Source: Sphingobacteriaceae bacterium
GTDB taxonomy: Bacteria; Bacteroidota; Bacteroidia; Sphingobacteriales; Sphingobacteriaceae
Direction: 5' to 3'
Length of the DNA stretch: 11,595 bases
Assembly (NCBI GenBank): GCA_947478315.1
Contig: CANJWF010000021.1
Location: 1 to 11,595 of the forward strand
Shown here: positions 1 to 6,328 of the stretch, in pieces
How positions within the stretch are numbered: position 1 is the stretch's first letter
Layout of the letters: each line of letters begins with the position of its first letter
Program-made: the position numbers and the translations under genes
Notes under the pieces: model-generated
The model's database searches: none
Seen by the model: the letters and a program-made list of their open reading frames with translations, nothing else
Told to the model about the DNA's origin: nothing

Positions 1-977
1 ATCATGCAAGTTTGATAGCCATTATCTAGGGCTAAAAGCATACTCATCAATGCTACTATAGTTTTTCCACTACCAACATCTCCTTGTACCAATCGGTTCA
101 TCTGAGTTCCATCGGCAGTATTTATTCTAATTTCTTTGATTACTTTTTTTTGCGCTGCCGTAAGTTCAAACGGTATTTTTTTTTGATAAAAAACATGAAC
201 AAAATCACCTACTTTTTGAAATATATGACCTTTTACACGTACGCTACGAGTTAATTTTAAATTCAATAATTTTAATTGAATAAAAAAAAGTTCTTCAAAT
301 TTGAGTCTAAACTGTGATTTTTGAAGTGATGGTGCATCTACAGGGAAATGTATTTGTTGAATAGCTTCTAAACGAGAAAATAATTTATACTGGTCGATTA
401 AGTAATCGGGTAGGGTTTCGACGATATGTTTTGTGACTACATCCAGTAAATTTGCTACTATTCTCTGTATACCCTTAGTGTCTAAATAAAATTGTTTGAG
501 TTTTTCAGTGCTATTATAAACTGGTTGGAGCGTTTGATTTCCTTTTTTAGTGCGTATTTCAGGGGTATAAAGTTCAAATTCTGGATGGGATATCTGGGCT
601 TTAAAACCATAATAACTAGGTTTACCGAAAAAGATATACGCTTTTCCTATTTGAATATTTTTTTCTACCCATTTCAAAGTTTGAAACCATATTAACTCTA
701 ACTCACCTGTATCGTCTTGTACGGTAACAATCAATCTTTTTTTGTGTTTATCTCCTACTATTTCCTTAAAGCTAACTCTTGCTATAAATTGAATGTAGGG
801 TAAATCAGGATTCAACTGGTTAATTTTATAATATTTGCTTCTATCTATGTAACGAAAAGGATAATGGGTAAGGAGGTCATTGAAACAGAAAATACCTAAT
901 TCTTTTTTAAGAATGTCGGCTTTTACTGTCCCAACACCTTTCAGATATTCTATGGGGGTAAAAAAGATATCTGCCAT
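1..977 (-). CDS. recG: ATP-dependent DNA helicase RecG, N-terminal part (cut by left edge)
   Basis: RecG remodels stalled replication forks and Holliday junctions in the cytoplasm. About 325 codons are present from the ATG at 977; the frame is open to base 1, so the rest of the helicase lies outside. The N-terminus carries the wedge/OB region (residues ~15-150, with YLKGVGTVKA, then HYPFRYIDR and TGELELIWF). A Q-motif-like PFELTAAQ (269-276) precedes Walker A GDVGSGKT (299-306, Lys305), followed by the start of motif Ia. Walker A lies where E. coli RecG (about 690 aa) has it, so nearly half of a normal-length protein is visible. The gene is preceded by 159 bases after the permease gene, so it may have its own promoter. 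I found no frameshift. Identification is firm; only the 3' half is unseen. Confidence 0.96.
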   Translation of the reverse strand, partial: MADIFFTPIEYLKGVGTVKADILKKELGIFCFNDLLTHYPFRYIDRSKYYKINQLNPDLPYIQFIARVSFKEIVGDKHKKRLIVTVQDDTGELELIWFQTLKWVEKNIQIGKAYIFFGKPSYYGFKAQISHPEFELYTPEIRTKKGNQTLQPVYNSTEKLKQFYLDTKGIQRIVANLLDVVTKHIVETLPDYLIDQYKLFSRLEAIQQIHFPVDAPSLQKSQFRLKFEELFFIQLKLLNLKLTRSVRVKGHIFQKVGDFVHVFYQKKIPFELTAAQKKVIKEIRINTADGTQMNRLVQGDVGSGKTIVALMSMLLALDNGYQTCM

Positions 978-1079
978 GTATACTTATGAGGAAAATGGAT
1001 GATTAGCTTAAGACAAAATTTTTAAAGACTTTCATCCGAAAATAATTATTCGATATTGTTTAGTTTCTTTATAATACTC

Positions 1080-1118
1080 ATTCATGGCTTCGCAAGTAGT
1101 TCTTTAATGGTCAGATGG
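1080..1118. repeat. Intergenic segment similar to 6933-6971 (copy A)
   Basis: Read on the plus strand, this piece of the permease-recG gap aligns with 6933-6971. ATTCATG matches 7 of 7, then after a 3-base gap GCTTC matches 5 of 5, then a 20-base block ending TTTAAnGGT matches 16 of 20. It starts 18 bases past the permease stop. On the minus strand both copies contain a short open stretch ending at a stop (FHLTIKELLAKP here, FITVKKQLEKHA in the other). The role is unknown. It could be a dispersed intergenic element or the eroded end of a small gene. Confidence 0.5.
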
Positions 1119-1136
1119 AATATCTCCTGAACATTT

Positions 1137-2066
1137 TCATCCTTCTTTGTGCAGAGACTTCTCTACATGGCGGTTTCTATTGAAATTAAAAATAAATACC
1201 GCAACGGTTAATATAGCATAAGCTAAGCATTGGCGAATAGTAACTGATTCATTAAAATAGGTAAAAGCCAAGATAAAAGATAAAATCGGACTCACATAAA
1301 TTAGAATACCTATCGTTGAAGAATCAACGCCTAACAATGAATAATTTGTCAAAAACATAGGTACTATCGTAAACAGAATAGCAATAATTGATACGTTAAG
1401 CCAAAAGGTATTGGCAAAAAGTGGTAGTTTTCCTTCAAAAAAGAGTATCGGACTGAGCAAAATAACTGAGAATAGCAATTGCACCATCAACAAGTTAAAC
1501 TTATCGAACTGATATAGTTTTTTTTGCAGAATGAGGTACATGGCATAAGTGCTGGCGGTAAAAAAAGCAGCAAAAATTCCTAAAAAAGAACCCTTTATTA
1601 ACAAAATAATACTGATAGAGGCTATGAAAATGGCAAACCATTGACGGGGCTTGAGATGTTCTTTCAATATAAAAAAAGCAGCAATTGCTGTTAATATGGG
1701 GCATATCACGTAAGATAATGCAGCAAGTTGAACATTAATATTTACTATGGTAAATATGTATGAGTACCAATTTGCCGTAATTAACGCAGAAGAACCAACT
1801 ATCAATAGTATTAATCTTTTTTTTTCTTGAACATAGCTGTTTCTAAAAAAATTTATGTCGGTTTTAATCTTTTTTTTTCGAAACAATGCCACTACAACCA
1901 TCATGATGCAAAAAGCGATAACGAGGCGATAGAACAAAATATCGAAAGGATTATAGGGTGCTAATTTTTTAACAGGAATAGAAATAAAGCCCCAAACAGA
2001 TACTGCTGTTAAGGCTGCTAAAAAATGTTTTCTTTTGTGAAACAAAGTTTTTCTATTTAAAAGCAA
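1137..2066 (-). CDS. EamA-family (RarD-like) inner-membrane permease
   Basis: This is a 309-residue protein of the drug/metabolite transporter superfamily, predicted to export or import a small metabolite; the substrate cannot be read from sequence. It is almost entirely hydrophobic, with about ten membrane helices in two EamA repeats (~15-150 and ~160-295). NWYSYIFTIVN and ALSYVICPILTAIAAFFILKEHLKPRQW resemble RarD, as does the second-repeat GVDSSTIGILIYVSPILSF. The start is unusual: the frame opens directly after an in-frame TAA and has no ATG before about residue 54, inside the second helix. Initiation is therefore probably at TTG 2066, overlapping the end of ridA by 14 bases, or at TTG 2045, just after the ridA stop. 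Translational coupling to ridA is likely. The family call is firm, the start is not. Confidence 0.87.
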   Translation of the reverse strand: MLLNRKTLFHKRKHFLAALTAVSVWGFISIPVKKLAPYNPFDILFYRLVIAFCIMMVVVALFRKKKIKTDINFFRNSYVQEKKRLILLIVGSSALITANWYSYIFTIVNINVQLAALSYVICPILTAIAAFFILKEHLKPRQWFAIFIASISIILLIKGSFLGIFAAFFTASTYAMYLILQKKLYQFDKFNLLMVQLLFSVILLSPILFFEGKLPLFANTFWLNVSIIAILFTIVPMFLTNYSLLGVDSSTIGILIYVSPILSFILAFTYFNESVTIRQCLAYAILTVAVFIFNFNRNRHVEKSLHKEG

Positions 2067-2430
2067 TTACCGAAATCTCTACACGAACGTCTTTAGGTAA
2101 CCGCGACACTTCTACTGTTTCTCGAGCAGGAAAATTGTCGAAAAAATAGGAACCATATACTTCGTTTACTTGGGTAAAGTTGTTCATATCATTCAAGAAA
2201 ATAGTGGATTTAATAACGTGAGAGAAATCCATATCGGCTTCTTGCAAAACAGCTTTTAAATTTTCCATTACACGTTTAGTTTCTTCTAAAATAGAAGAAA
2301 CTAATAACGTTCCTGTTGCTGGATTAAGTGCAATTTGCCCTGAAACAAACAGGTAATTACCTGCTTTTACTGCTTGACTGTATGGTCCAATGGGTGTAGG
2401 AGCATGTGGTGTTGTGATAATTTGCTTCAT
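2053..2430 (-). CDS. ridA: RidA/YjgF family 2-iminobutanoate/2-iminopropanoate deaminase
   Basis: RidA hydrolyses reactive enamine/imine intermediates released by pyridoxal-phosphate enzymes such as threonine dehydratase, protecting other PLP enzymes in the cytosol. At 125 residues it has the usual length and ends where family members do. Visible family features are IGPYSQAV (14-21), LFVSGQIALNP (27-37), FPARETVEVSRLPKDVRVEIS (split across 100-120) with Arg103 at the position that binds the substrate carboxylate, and Glu118. The Cys found two residues after that Arg in E. coli is Thr105 here, as in many active homologues. The gene starts 12 bases after the small membrane peptide gene and overlaps the permease frame at its end, so the three are probably co-transcribed. 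Confidence 0.95.
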   Translation of the reverse strand: MKQIITTPHAPTPIGPYSQAVKAGNYLFVSGQIALNPATGTLLVSSILEETKRVMENLKAVLQEADMDFSHVIKSTIFLNDMNNFTQVNEVYGSYFFDNFPARETVEVSRLPKDVRVEISVIAFK

Positions 2431-2442
2431 ATTTTTAAGTAT

Positions 2443-2619
2443 TTATTTTACTATTAATTCATATATAAGTTTACCTATTACCCCTAATATAAACATAGAA
2501 ATCGCTATTCGGTTTATCCAATGCATAACCTTTAGGTTAAAACTTTGGGGAGATGTAGATTTTTTAAAAAGTCTGAAAATGTACATTTTATTTTCTTTAT
2601 TTATAAATGGATTTAACAT
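2443..2619 (-). CDS. Small single-span membrane protein (58 aa), uncharacterised
   Basis: This short frame fills most of the 236-base trpC-ridA gap. It encodes a basic N-terminal half (RLFKKSTSPQ), the segment FNLKVMHWINRIA, and one C-terminal hydrophobic helix (about 38-56, ISMFILGVIGKLIYELIV) ending in Lys. The layout resembles very small Bacteroidota membrane proteins with an N-L-R/K-V-M-H-x-I-N-x-I motif, possibly DUF6728, which I recall only loosely. The frame starts at ATG 2619 with AGGAG just one base away, too close to act as a ribosome site. ATG 2586 (47 aa), preceded by an A-rich stretch, may be the true start. It ends 12 bases before ridA in the same orientation, which supports a real gene in the trpC-ridA-permease unit. 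Confidence 0.62.
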   Translation of the reverse strand: MLNPFINKENKMYIFRLFKKSTSPQSFNLKVMHWINRIAISMFILGVIGKLIYELIVK

Positions 2620-2666
2620 ACTCCTTGTGAATAGGGACTAATAACTTACAAATTTTGATTTTAATT

Positions 2667-3455
2667 TCATTTTTTAACCCTTTCAAAAAAGTCTATAATC
2701 TCAGATTCTGGGTTCTTTTGTTTCATAAAATATTCGCCTATCAAAAAACCTTTATATCCTGCTGAACAAAGTTGTTTAATAGTGTCTACATTATCGATTC
2801 CACTTTCTGCTATTTTCATAAATTCATTCGGAATATACGTAGCCAACTCTAAAGAGGTGTTAATGCTAACTTCAAACGTGTTCAAATTACGATTGTTAAC
2901 ACCTACGGCATCTAATCCTAAACACAAACTTTTTTCTAATTCAAGTTTATTATGAACCTCTAAAAGTACACTCAAACCTAAATTTTTTGCAACATTGGTA
3001 AATTGTATAATTTCTTTAGGCGTTAAAATAGCAGCTATCAACAAAACAACATCTGCACCCAAAGCCTTAGCTTCTATAAGCTGATATTCGTCAATGATAA
3101 AATCTTTACGCAATATAGGTATGTGAACAGTTTCTCTTACAATAGCGATATCGTCATAACTTCCTCCAAAAAAATCTTTGTCGGTAAGCACCGATATGGC
3201 CGATGCACCCGCATTTTCGTACCATTTTGCAATCTGTTCGGGAGCTATTTTATCATTAATAATTCCTTTAGAAGGTGATCGACGTTTAAATTCCGCGATA
3301 ATTCCCGTCTTAGAAGGGTCAATTAAAAAGTTGGTCAATTTTTTGGCTTGAACATCAAAAAGAGGGTGCTTTTCTAATTTTGAAACTGCTATTCGACTTT
3401 TATTTTCTACAACTTCTTGCCTTTTACGTGCAACTATTTTTTGAAGAATACTCAT
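2667..3455 (-). CDS. trpC: Indole-3-glycerol phosphate synthase
   Basis: TrpC closes the ring of 1-(2-carboxyphenylamino)-1-deoxyribulose 5-phosphate with loss of CO2 and water to give indole-3-glycerol phosphate, the fourth step of tryptophan synthesis. The 262-residue protein is a single (beta/alpha)8 barrel of normal length, without a fused TrpF domain. The catalytic set is complete when mapped on the archaeal enzyme: Glu55 and Lys57 (AEFKRRSPSKG), Lys117 (LRKDFIID), Glu166 (LLEVH), Asn187 (VNNRNL), and Glu217-Ser218 (AESGI). The phosphate loop FLIGEYFMK is present. Other trp genes are not adjacent: trpEG lies about 3 kb upstream with unrelated genes between, and trpD and trpF are not seen. 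A -7-like TTAATTTG sits about 27 bases before the start. Confidence 0.97.
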   Translation of the reverse strand: MSILQKIVARKRQEVVENKSRIAVSKLEKHPLFDVQAKKLTNFLIDPSKTGIIAEFKRRSPSKGIINDKIAPEQIAKWYENAGASAISVLTDKDFFGGSYDDIAIVRETVHIPILRKDFIIDEYQLIEAKALGADVVLLIAAILTPKEIIQFTNVAKNLGLSVLLEVHNKLELEKSLCLGLDAVGVNNRNLNTFEVSINTSLELATYIPNEFMKIAESGIDNVDTIKQLCSAGYKGFLIGEYFMKQKNPESEIIDFFERVKK

Positions 3456-3481
3456 TACGTGATAATAACTTATTGGACCAA

Positions 3482-3489
3482 CAAATTAA
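3482..3489 (-). promoter_or_regulatory. Possible -7 box for trpC
   Basis: The minus strand reads TTAATTTG here, five of six fixed positions of the Bacteroidetes -7 consensus TAnnTTTG, 27 bases before the trpC ATG. A short inverted repeat (AAAAACAG at 3492-3499, CTGTTTTT at 3513-3520) lies just upstream and would cover the -33 region. In so AT-rich a region a chance match is possible. Confidence 0.3.
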
Positions 3490-3560
3490 ATAAAAACAGT
3501 ACTATCAAAACCCTGTTTTTGCTAAATAATAAAAACCCTTTAGAATATTTTAAAACTATT

Positions 3561-3568
3561 TACATTTG
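3561..3568 (+). promoter_or_regulatory. Bacteroidetes-type -7 box upstream of the structured RNA
   Basis: TACATTTG matches the -7 consensus TAnnTTTG exactly. A TTTAG at 3539-3543 lies about 17-19 bases upstream, the right distance for the poorly conserved -33 element. Transcription would begin near 3573-3576 and run through the folded segment at 3615-3693 into the gene at 3710. Confidence 0.5.
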
Positions 3569-3589
3569 TATTCTCTAGAAATAACTAAC

Positions 3590-3685
3590 ATGAATACAAC
3601 AAAATTAAAAATATGCCTTACTATGGTGTTGCATGGCGAAAGCATGCAGACGGCGTTTAGTTATGCCGTAGAGCACCTACGGTAA
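3590..3685 (+). CDS. Possible 31-aa leader peptide running through the folded RNA
   Basis: A 31-codon frame starts at ATG 3590, about 15 bases after the predicted transcription start, and stops with TAA at 3683-3685, 24 bases before the next gene. The peptide begins MNTTKLKICLTMVLHG and ends FSYAVEHLR; I do not recognise it and no amino acid is over-represented, so it is not an obvious amino-acid attenuator. The frame spans nearly the whole folded segment and its stop lies in the last 3' arm, so ribosomes moving along it would disrupt the folding. It may equally be a chance frame inside a non-coding RNA; an AT-poor stretch lacks random stops. Confidence 0.3.
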   Translation: MNTTKLKICLTMVLHGESMQTAFSYAVEHLR

Positions 3686-3693
3686 GGCTTTTT
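3615..3693 (+). ncRNA. Structured RNA element with terminator-like end (unknown class)
   Basis: A clearly GC-richer segment in AT-rich surroundings folds into a nested, branched structure. The outer stem is GCCTTAC (3615-3621) with GTAAGGC (3682-3688), followed at once by TTTTT (3689-3693). Inside, GGTGT (3625-3629) pairs with GCACC (3673-3677). This encloses two hairpins: TGCATG/CATGCA (3630-3635 with 3643-3648), whose loop can form a C(GAAA)G tetraloop, and ACGGCGT/ATGCCGT (3650-3656 with 3663-3669). A competing hairpin, CCGTAG/CTACGG (3666-3671 with 3677-3682), excludes three of these stems. It may be a cis-regulatory element for the gene at 3710 or a free small RNA of about 120 nt. I cannot match it to TPP, cobalamin, FMN, SAM, glycine or preQ1 riboswitches, tmRNA or SRP RNA. 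Confidence 0.6.
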
Positions 3694-3709
3694 AATTTTA
3701 ATTGAGGTT

Positions 3710-4036
3710 ATGAAAAACCAAGAGACAATTACACCACTCGAAGGGATGAGACTTACTCCCGAAGAAATTGAAATTTTCTTGCAAAGTTGCGATTACGAAC
3801 CTGACGGTAAACGGATAGTAAAACTTGAATTCGATGGACTTTACGAACAGTGTGCAACATTAAGCGCATTGTTACGAATGTTAGAACATGGTTTTAACTA
3901 TTTGGAGAATTTACCCACCATTAAAGACGAAACGTGGGATTTTCTCCAATTAACGCAACTGGCACAACAACTCGTGCCTTTGAATAGTGCAAATTTTATG
4001 GATTATGTTCACAAAAAAGGTTCAAATACTCTTTAA
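3710..4036 (+). CDS. Hypothetical protein (108 aa)
   Basis: I do not recognise this protein. It is soluble and acidic, with no signal peptide or membrane helix. It opens with a PEEIEIF segment (17-23) that looks helical, then has CDYEPDGKRIVKLEFDGLYEQC (within 27-48) with two cysteines, and a mostly helical rest rich in Leu and Gln. The A-rich start context fits a Bacteroidota gene, and a good intrinsic terminator follows at 4050-4078. It stands alone on the plus strand between trpC and ahcY, and its only 5' context is the folded RNA ending 17 bases before its ATG. Codon use and length of the open frame support a real gene; no function is proposed. Confidence 0.72.
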   Translation: MKNQETITPLEGMRLTPEEIEIFLQSCDYEPDGKRIVKLEFDGLYEQCATLSALLRMLEHGFNYLENLPTIKDETWDFLQLTQLAQQLVPLNSANFMDYVHKKGSNTL

Positions 4037-4049
4037 ATTACTAAAAAAT

Positions 4050-4079
4050 AAAGGCTACCTCATTCAAGGGTAGCCTTTT
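4050..4079. terminator. Bidirectional intrinsic terminator between the 108-aa gene and ahcY
   Basis: A 10-bp perfect stem, AAAGGCTACC core (4050-4059) with GGTAGCCTTT (4069-4078), has a 9-base loop and T-rich flanks on both strands: TTTT on the plus side and TTTATTTTTT on the minus side. It separates two convergent genes and can stop transcription from both. Confidence 0.85.
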
Positions 4080-4090
4080 ATGAAAATTTA

Positions 4091-5407
4091 TTAATAACGA
4101 TAAGAATCTGGTTTGAAGGGTCCAGAAACAGATACTCCGATATACGCTGCCTGATGTGGATTTAACTCTTCTAGCTCCACTCCAACTTTTTCTAAATGTA
4201 ACCGAGCTACTTTTTCATCCAAATGCTTAGGTAAAGTATAAACTTTATTTTCATAAGCATCCGAATTAGTCCATAACTCTATTTGTGCCAAAGTTTGATT
4301 AGTAAACGAATTAGACATTACAAAAGAAGGGTGCCCTGTTGCACAGCCCAAATTCACTAATCTACCTTCTGCCAACACCAATATGTCTTTACCATTAATG
4401 GTATACTTATCTACTTGTGGTTTAATTTCTATTTTGGTATTTCCATAATTTTCATTTAACCAAGCCATATCTATTTCGTTATCGAAATGACCAATATTAC
4501 AAACAACGGCTTTGTCCTTTAATGCTTTAAAATGTTCTGGCCGAACAATATCACAGTTACCTGTGGCTGTTACGATAATGTCAGCTTCAGCAATGGCAGT
4601 AGATAATTTTTTAACTTCATAGCCTTCCATAGATGCCTGTAAAGCACATATTGGGTCTATTTCAGTAACTATCACACGCACACCGGCACTACTCAAAGAT
4701 TCTGCAGAACCCTTTCCTACGTCTCCATAACCACACACAACCGCTACTTTTCCTGCTAACATCAAATCAGTTGCACGACGGATAGCATCTACCAAAGATT
4801 CTCTACAACCATATTTGTTATCGAACTTAGATTTGGTAACAGAATCATTAATATTAATAGCTGGTATTGGCAATGTGCCATTTTTAACTCTTTCATGTAA
4901 ACGATGAACGCCTGTGGTAGTTTCTTCTGAAAGACCTTTGATACCTGAAACCAATTCCGGATATTTATCGAAAACCATATTCGTTAAGTCTCCTCCATCA
5001 TCCAAAATCATATTTAATGGTTTACGCTCTTCTCCAAAAAACAAGGTTTGTTCTATACACCAATCAAACGATTCGGCATCCATACCCTTCCAAGCATAAA
5101 CAGCAATACCCTTAGCAGCAATAGCGGCAGCGGCATGATCTTGTGTAGAAAAAATATTACAAGAAGACCATGTTACTTCTGCACCTAATTCTACCAATGT
5201 TTCTATCAACACCGCTGTTTGAATAGTCATATGTAAACAGCCTGCAATACGTGCACCTTTTAATGGTTTAGTAGTACCGTACTCTTTACGCAAAGCCATT
5301 AAACCTGGCATCTCTGCCTCTGCTAATTCGATTTCTTTACGACCCCATTCAGCTAATTCGATGTCTTTTACTTTGTATTTTTCGTAAGTGCTTGTTGTTG
5401 TTCCCAT
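4091..5407 (-). CDS. ahcY: Adenosylhomocysteinase (SAH hydrolase)
   Basis: AhcY splits S-adenosylhomocysteine, the product of SAM-dependent methylation, into adenosine and homocysteine in the cytosol, using tightly bound NAD as an internal redox cofactor. The 438 residues are the usual length. Visible features are SCNIFSTQDHAAAA (82-95), DDGGDLT (136-142), EETTTGVHRL (161-170), TKSKFDNKYG (191-200) holding catalytic Lys192, Asp196 and Asn197, the Rossmann loop GYGDVGKG (226-233), GHFDNEID (306-313), GHPSFVMS (358-365), and the C-terminal KPDSYRY that reaches into the neighbouring subunit's NAD site. The gene converges on the 108-aa gene and diverges from the DUF3050 gene. No SAH riboswitch is evident in its short leader. 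Confidence 0.98.
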   Translation of the reverse strand: MGTTTSTYEKYKVKDIELAEWGRKEIELAEAEMPGLMALRKEYGTTKPLKGARIAGCLHMTIQTAVLIETLVELGAEVTWSSCNIFSTQDHAAAAIAAKGIAVYAWKGMDAESFDWCIEQTLFFGEERKPLNMILDDGGDLTNMVFDKYPELVSGIKGLSEETTTGVHRLHERVKNGTLPIPAININDSVTKSKFDNKYGCRESLVDAIRRATDLMLAGKVAVVCGYGDVGKGSAESLSSAGVRVIVTEIDPICALQASMEGYEVKKLSTAIAEADIIVTATGNCDIVRPEHFKALKDKAVVCNIGHFDNEIDMAWLNENYGNTKIEIKPQVDKYTINGKDILVLAEGRLVNLGCATGHPSFVMSNSFTNQTLAQIELWTNSDAYENKVYTLPKHLDEKVARLHLEKVGVELEELNPHQAAYIGVSVSGPFKPDSYRY

Positions 5408-5439
5408 CTTATTTTGAGATTTTGATTTTTAATTTTACA

Positions 5440-5447
5440 CAAAATTA
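5440..5447 (-). promoter_or_regulatory. Likely -7 box for ahcY
   Basis: The minus strand reads TAATTTTG, an exact fit to TAnnTTTG, 32 bases before the ahcY ATG. That leaves a leader of about 25 nt. The -33 region is AT-rich and not distinctive. Confidence 0.5.
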
Positions 5448-5478
5448 CATTTAAAATTTTAGAAGATATACCTCTCAT

Positions 5479-5496
5479 AACGAACAAATGTTCGTT
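5479..5496. promoter_or_regulatory. Perfect inverted repeat, probable operator for the DUF3050 gene
   Basis: AACGAACA-AA-TGTTCGTT is a perfect 8+8 inverted repeat with a 2-base spacer in the 128-base divergent region between ahcY and the DUF3050 gene. It overlaps the start of a -7-like TTCTTTTG (5495-5502) reading toward the DUF3050 gene, 40 bases before its ATG, a position suited to repression. Size and symmetry resemble sites of TetR-type dimeric repressors. No regulator gene is in the window. Confidence 0.5.
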
Positions 5497-5535
5497 CTTT
5501 TGTAATTAACAAGTCAAACTAAATGAAAACATGTC

Positions 5536-6306
5536 ATGAATAATCTGCAAGAATTAAAAAAAACAATAGACCCACTTAGAAAACAATTAATTACACACGA
5601 ATTGTTCCAACAGATGAAAACATTAAATCATCTAAAAATTTTTATGGAACATCATGTTTATGCTGTTTGGGATTTTATGTCACTACTCAAATCACTACAA
5701 AGAAAATTAACTTGTGTAGAAATTCCTTGGATTCCAGTAGGCAACCCCGATACAAGGTATTTAATTAATGAAATTGTTATTGGTGAAGAAAGTGATGTGA
5801 ATCAATATGGAGAAAGAATGAGTCATTTCGAATTATATCTCAACGCCATGCAACAAGCTAATTGCAATTTTAAGTATATTTATAAATTTATAAGTAATCT
5901 AAAAGACAAAAATAACACAGAAGAAGCACTAAAAAATGCCAATGTTCCTAACGCTTGTCAAGCATTTGTGAAACAGACATTTAAAATTATACAAAATAAC
6001 AATTTACATATACAAGCAGCTGTTTTTACTTTTGGAAGAGAAGACTTAATTCCTGATATGTTTTTAAATATCGTACATGAACTTAATAAACATGATTCTG
6101 CTCCTATTTCTACTTTCGAATATTATCTAAAACGTCACATAGAAGTAGATGGCGGTCACCATTCGCACTTAGCTTATCAAATGACAGAAAATTTGTGCGG
6201 TGATGATAAACAGAAATGGAAGGAAGCAACTACAGCAACTCAGGAAGCTCTACAAGAAAGAATAAATCTTTGGGATGCCGTTTTAGAACAAATAAAACTA
6301 GAATAA
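5536..6306 (+). CDS. DUF3050 family protein, heme-oxygenase-like fold
   Basis: This 256-residue, helical, soluble protein belongs by its motifs to DUF3050, a family placed in the heme-oxygenase-like fold group; other members of that fold are di-iron oxidases or oxygenases, so metal-dependent oxidation is plausible but unproven. Candidate metal-ligand segments are FMEHHVYAVWDFM (36-48), GEESDVNQYGERMSHFELY (83-101), FGREDLIP (166-173) and RHIEVDGGHHSHLAYQM (200-216). The start at 5536 is preferred because the two ATGs just upstream (5523, 5532) run into stops within a few codons. A likely operator lies 40 bases upstream. It is a single-gene unit converging on trpG with only 22 bases between. 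Family assignment is good; substrate unknown. Confidence 0.85.
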   Translation: MNNLQELKKTIDPLRKQLITHELFQQMKTLNHLKIFMEHHVYAVWDFMSLLKSLQRKLTCVEIPWIPVGNPDTRYLINEIVIGEESDVNQYGERMSHFELYLNAMQQANCNFKYIYKFISNLKDKNNTEEALKNANVPNACQAFVKQTFKIIQNNNLHIQAAVFTFGREDLIPDMFLNIVHELNKHDSAPISTFEYYLKRHIEVDGGHHSHLAYQMTENLCGDDKQKWKEATTATQEALQERINLWDAVLEQIKLE

Positions 6307-6328
6307 TACTACACTTACTTGATACTAT

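Noticed and set aside
492..695. Plus-strand 67-codon frame within recG
   Set aside because: It is antisense to well-conserved RecG wedge-domain sequence.
2390..2641. Plus-strand 83-codon frame
   Set aside because: It overlaps the ridA start and lies antisense to the 58-aa membrane gene. It is hydrophobic only because it is the complement of AT-rich coding sequence.
3615..3688. The folded RNA as a tRNA gene (7-bp outer stem, three inner stems, about 74 bases)
   Set aside because: There is no T-loop TTCRA, no D-loop GG, no anticodon stem of the right size, and the inner branch is nested inside a further stem, which no tRNA has.
5408..5535. SAH riboswitch in the ahcY leader
   Set aside because: The leader is only about 25 nt from the likely promoter, AT-rich and without stems. 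That riboswitch class is mainly proteobacterial.
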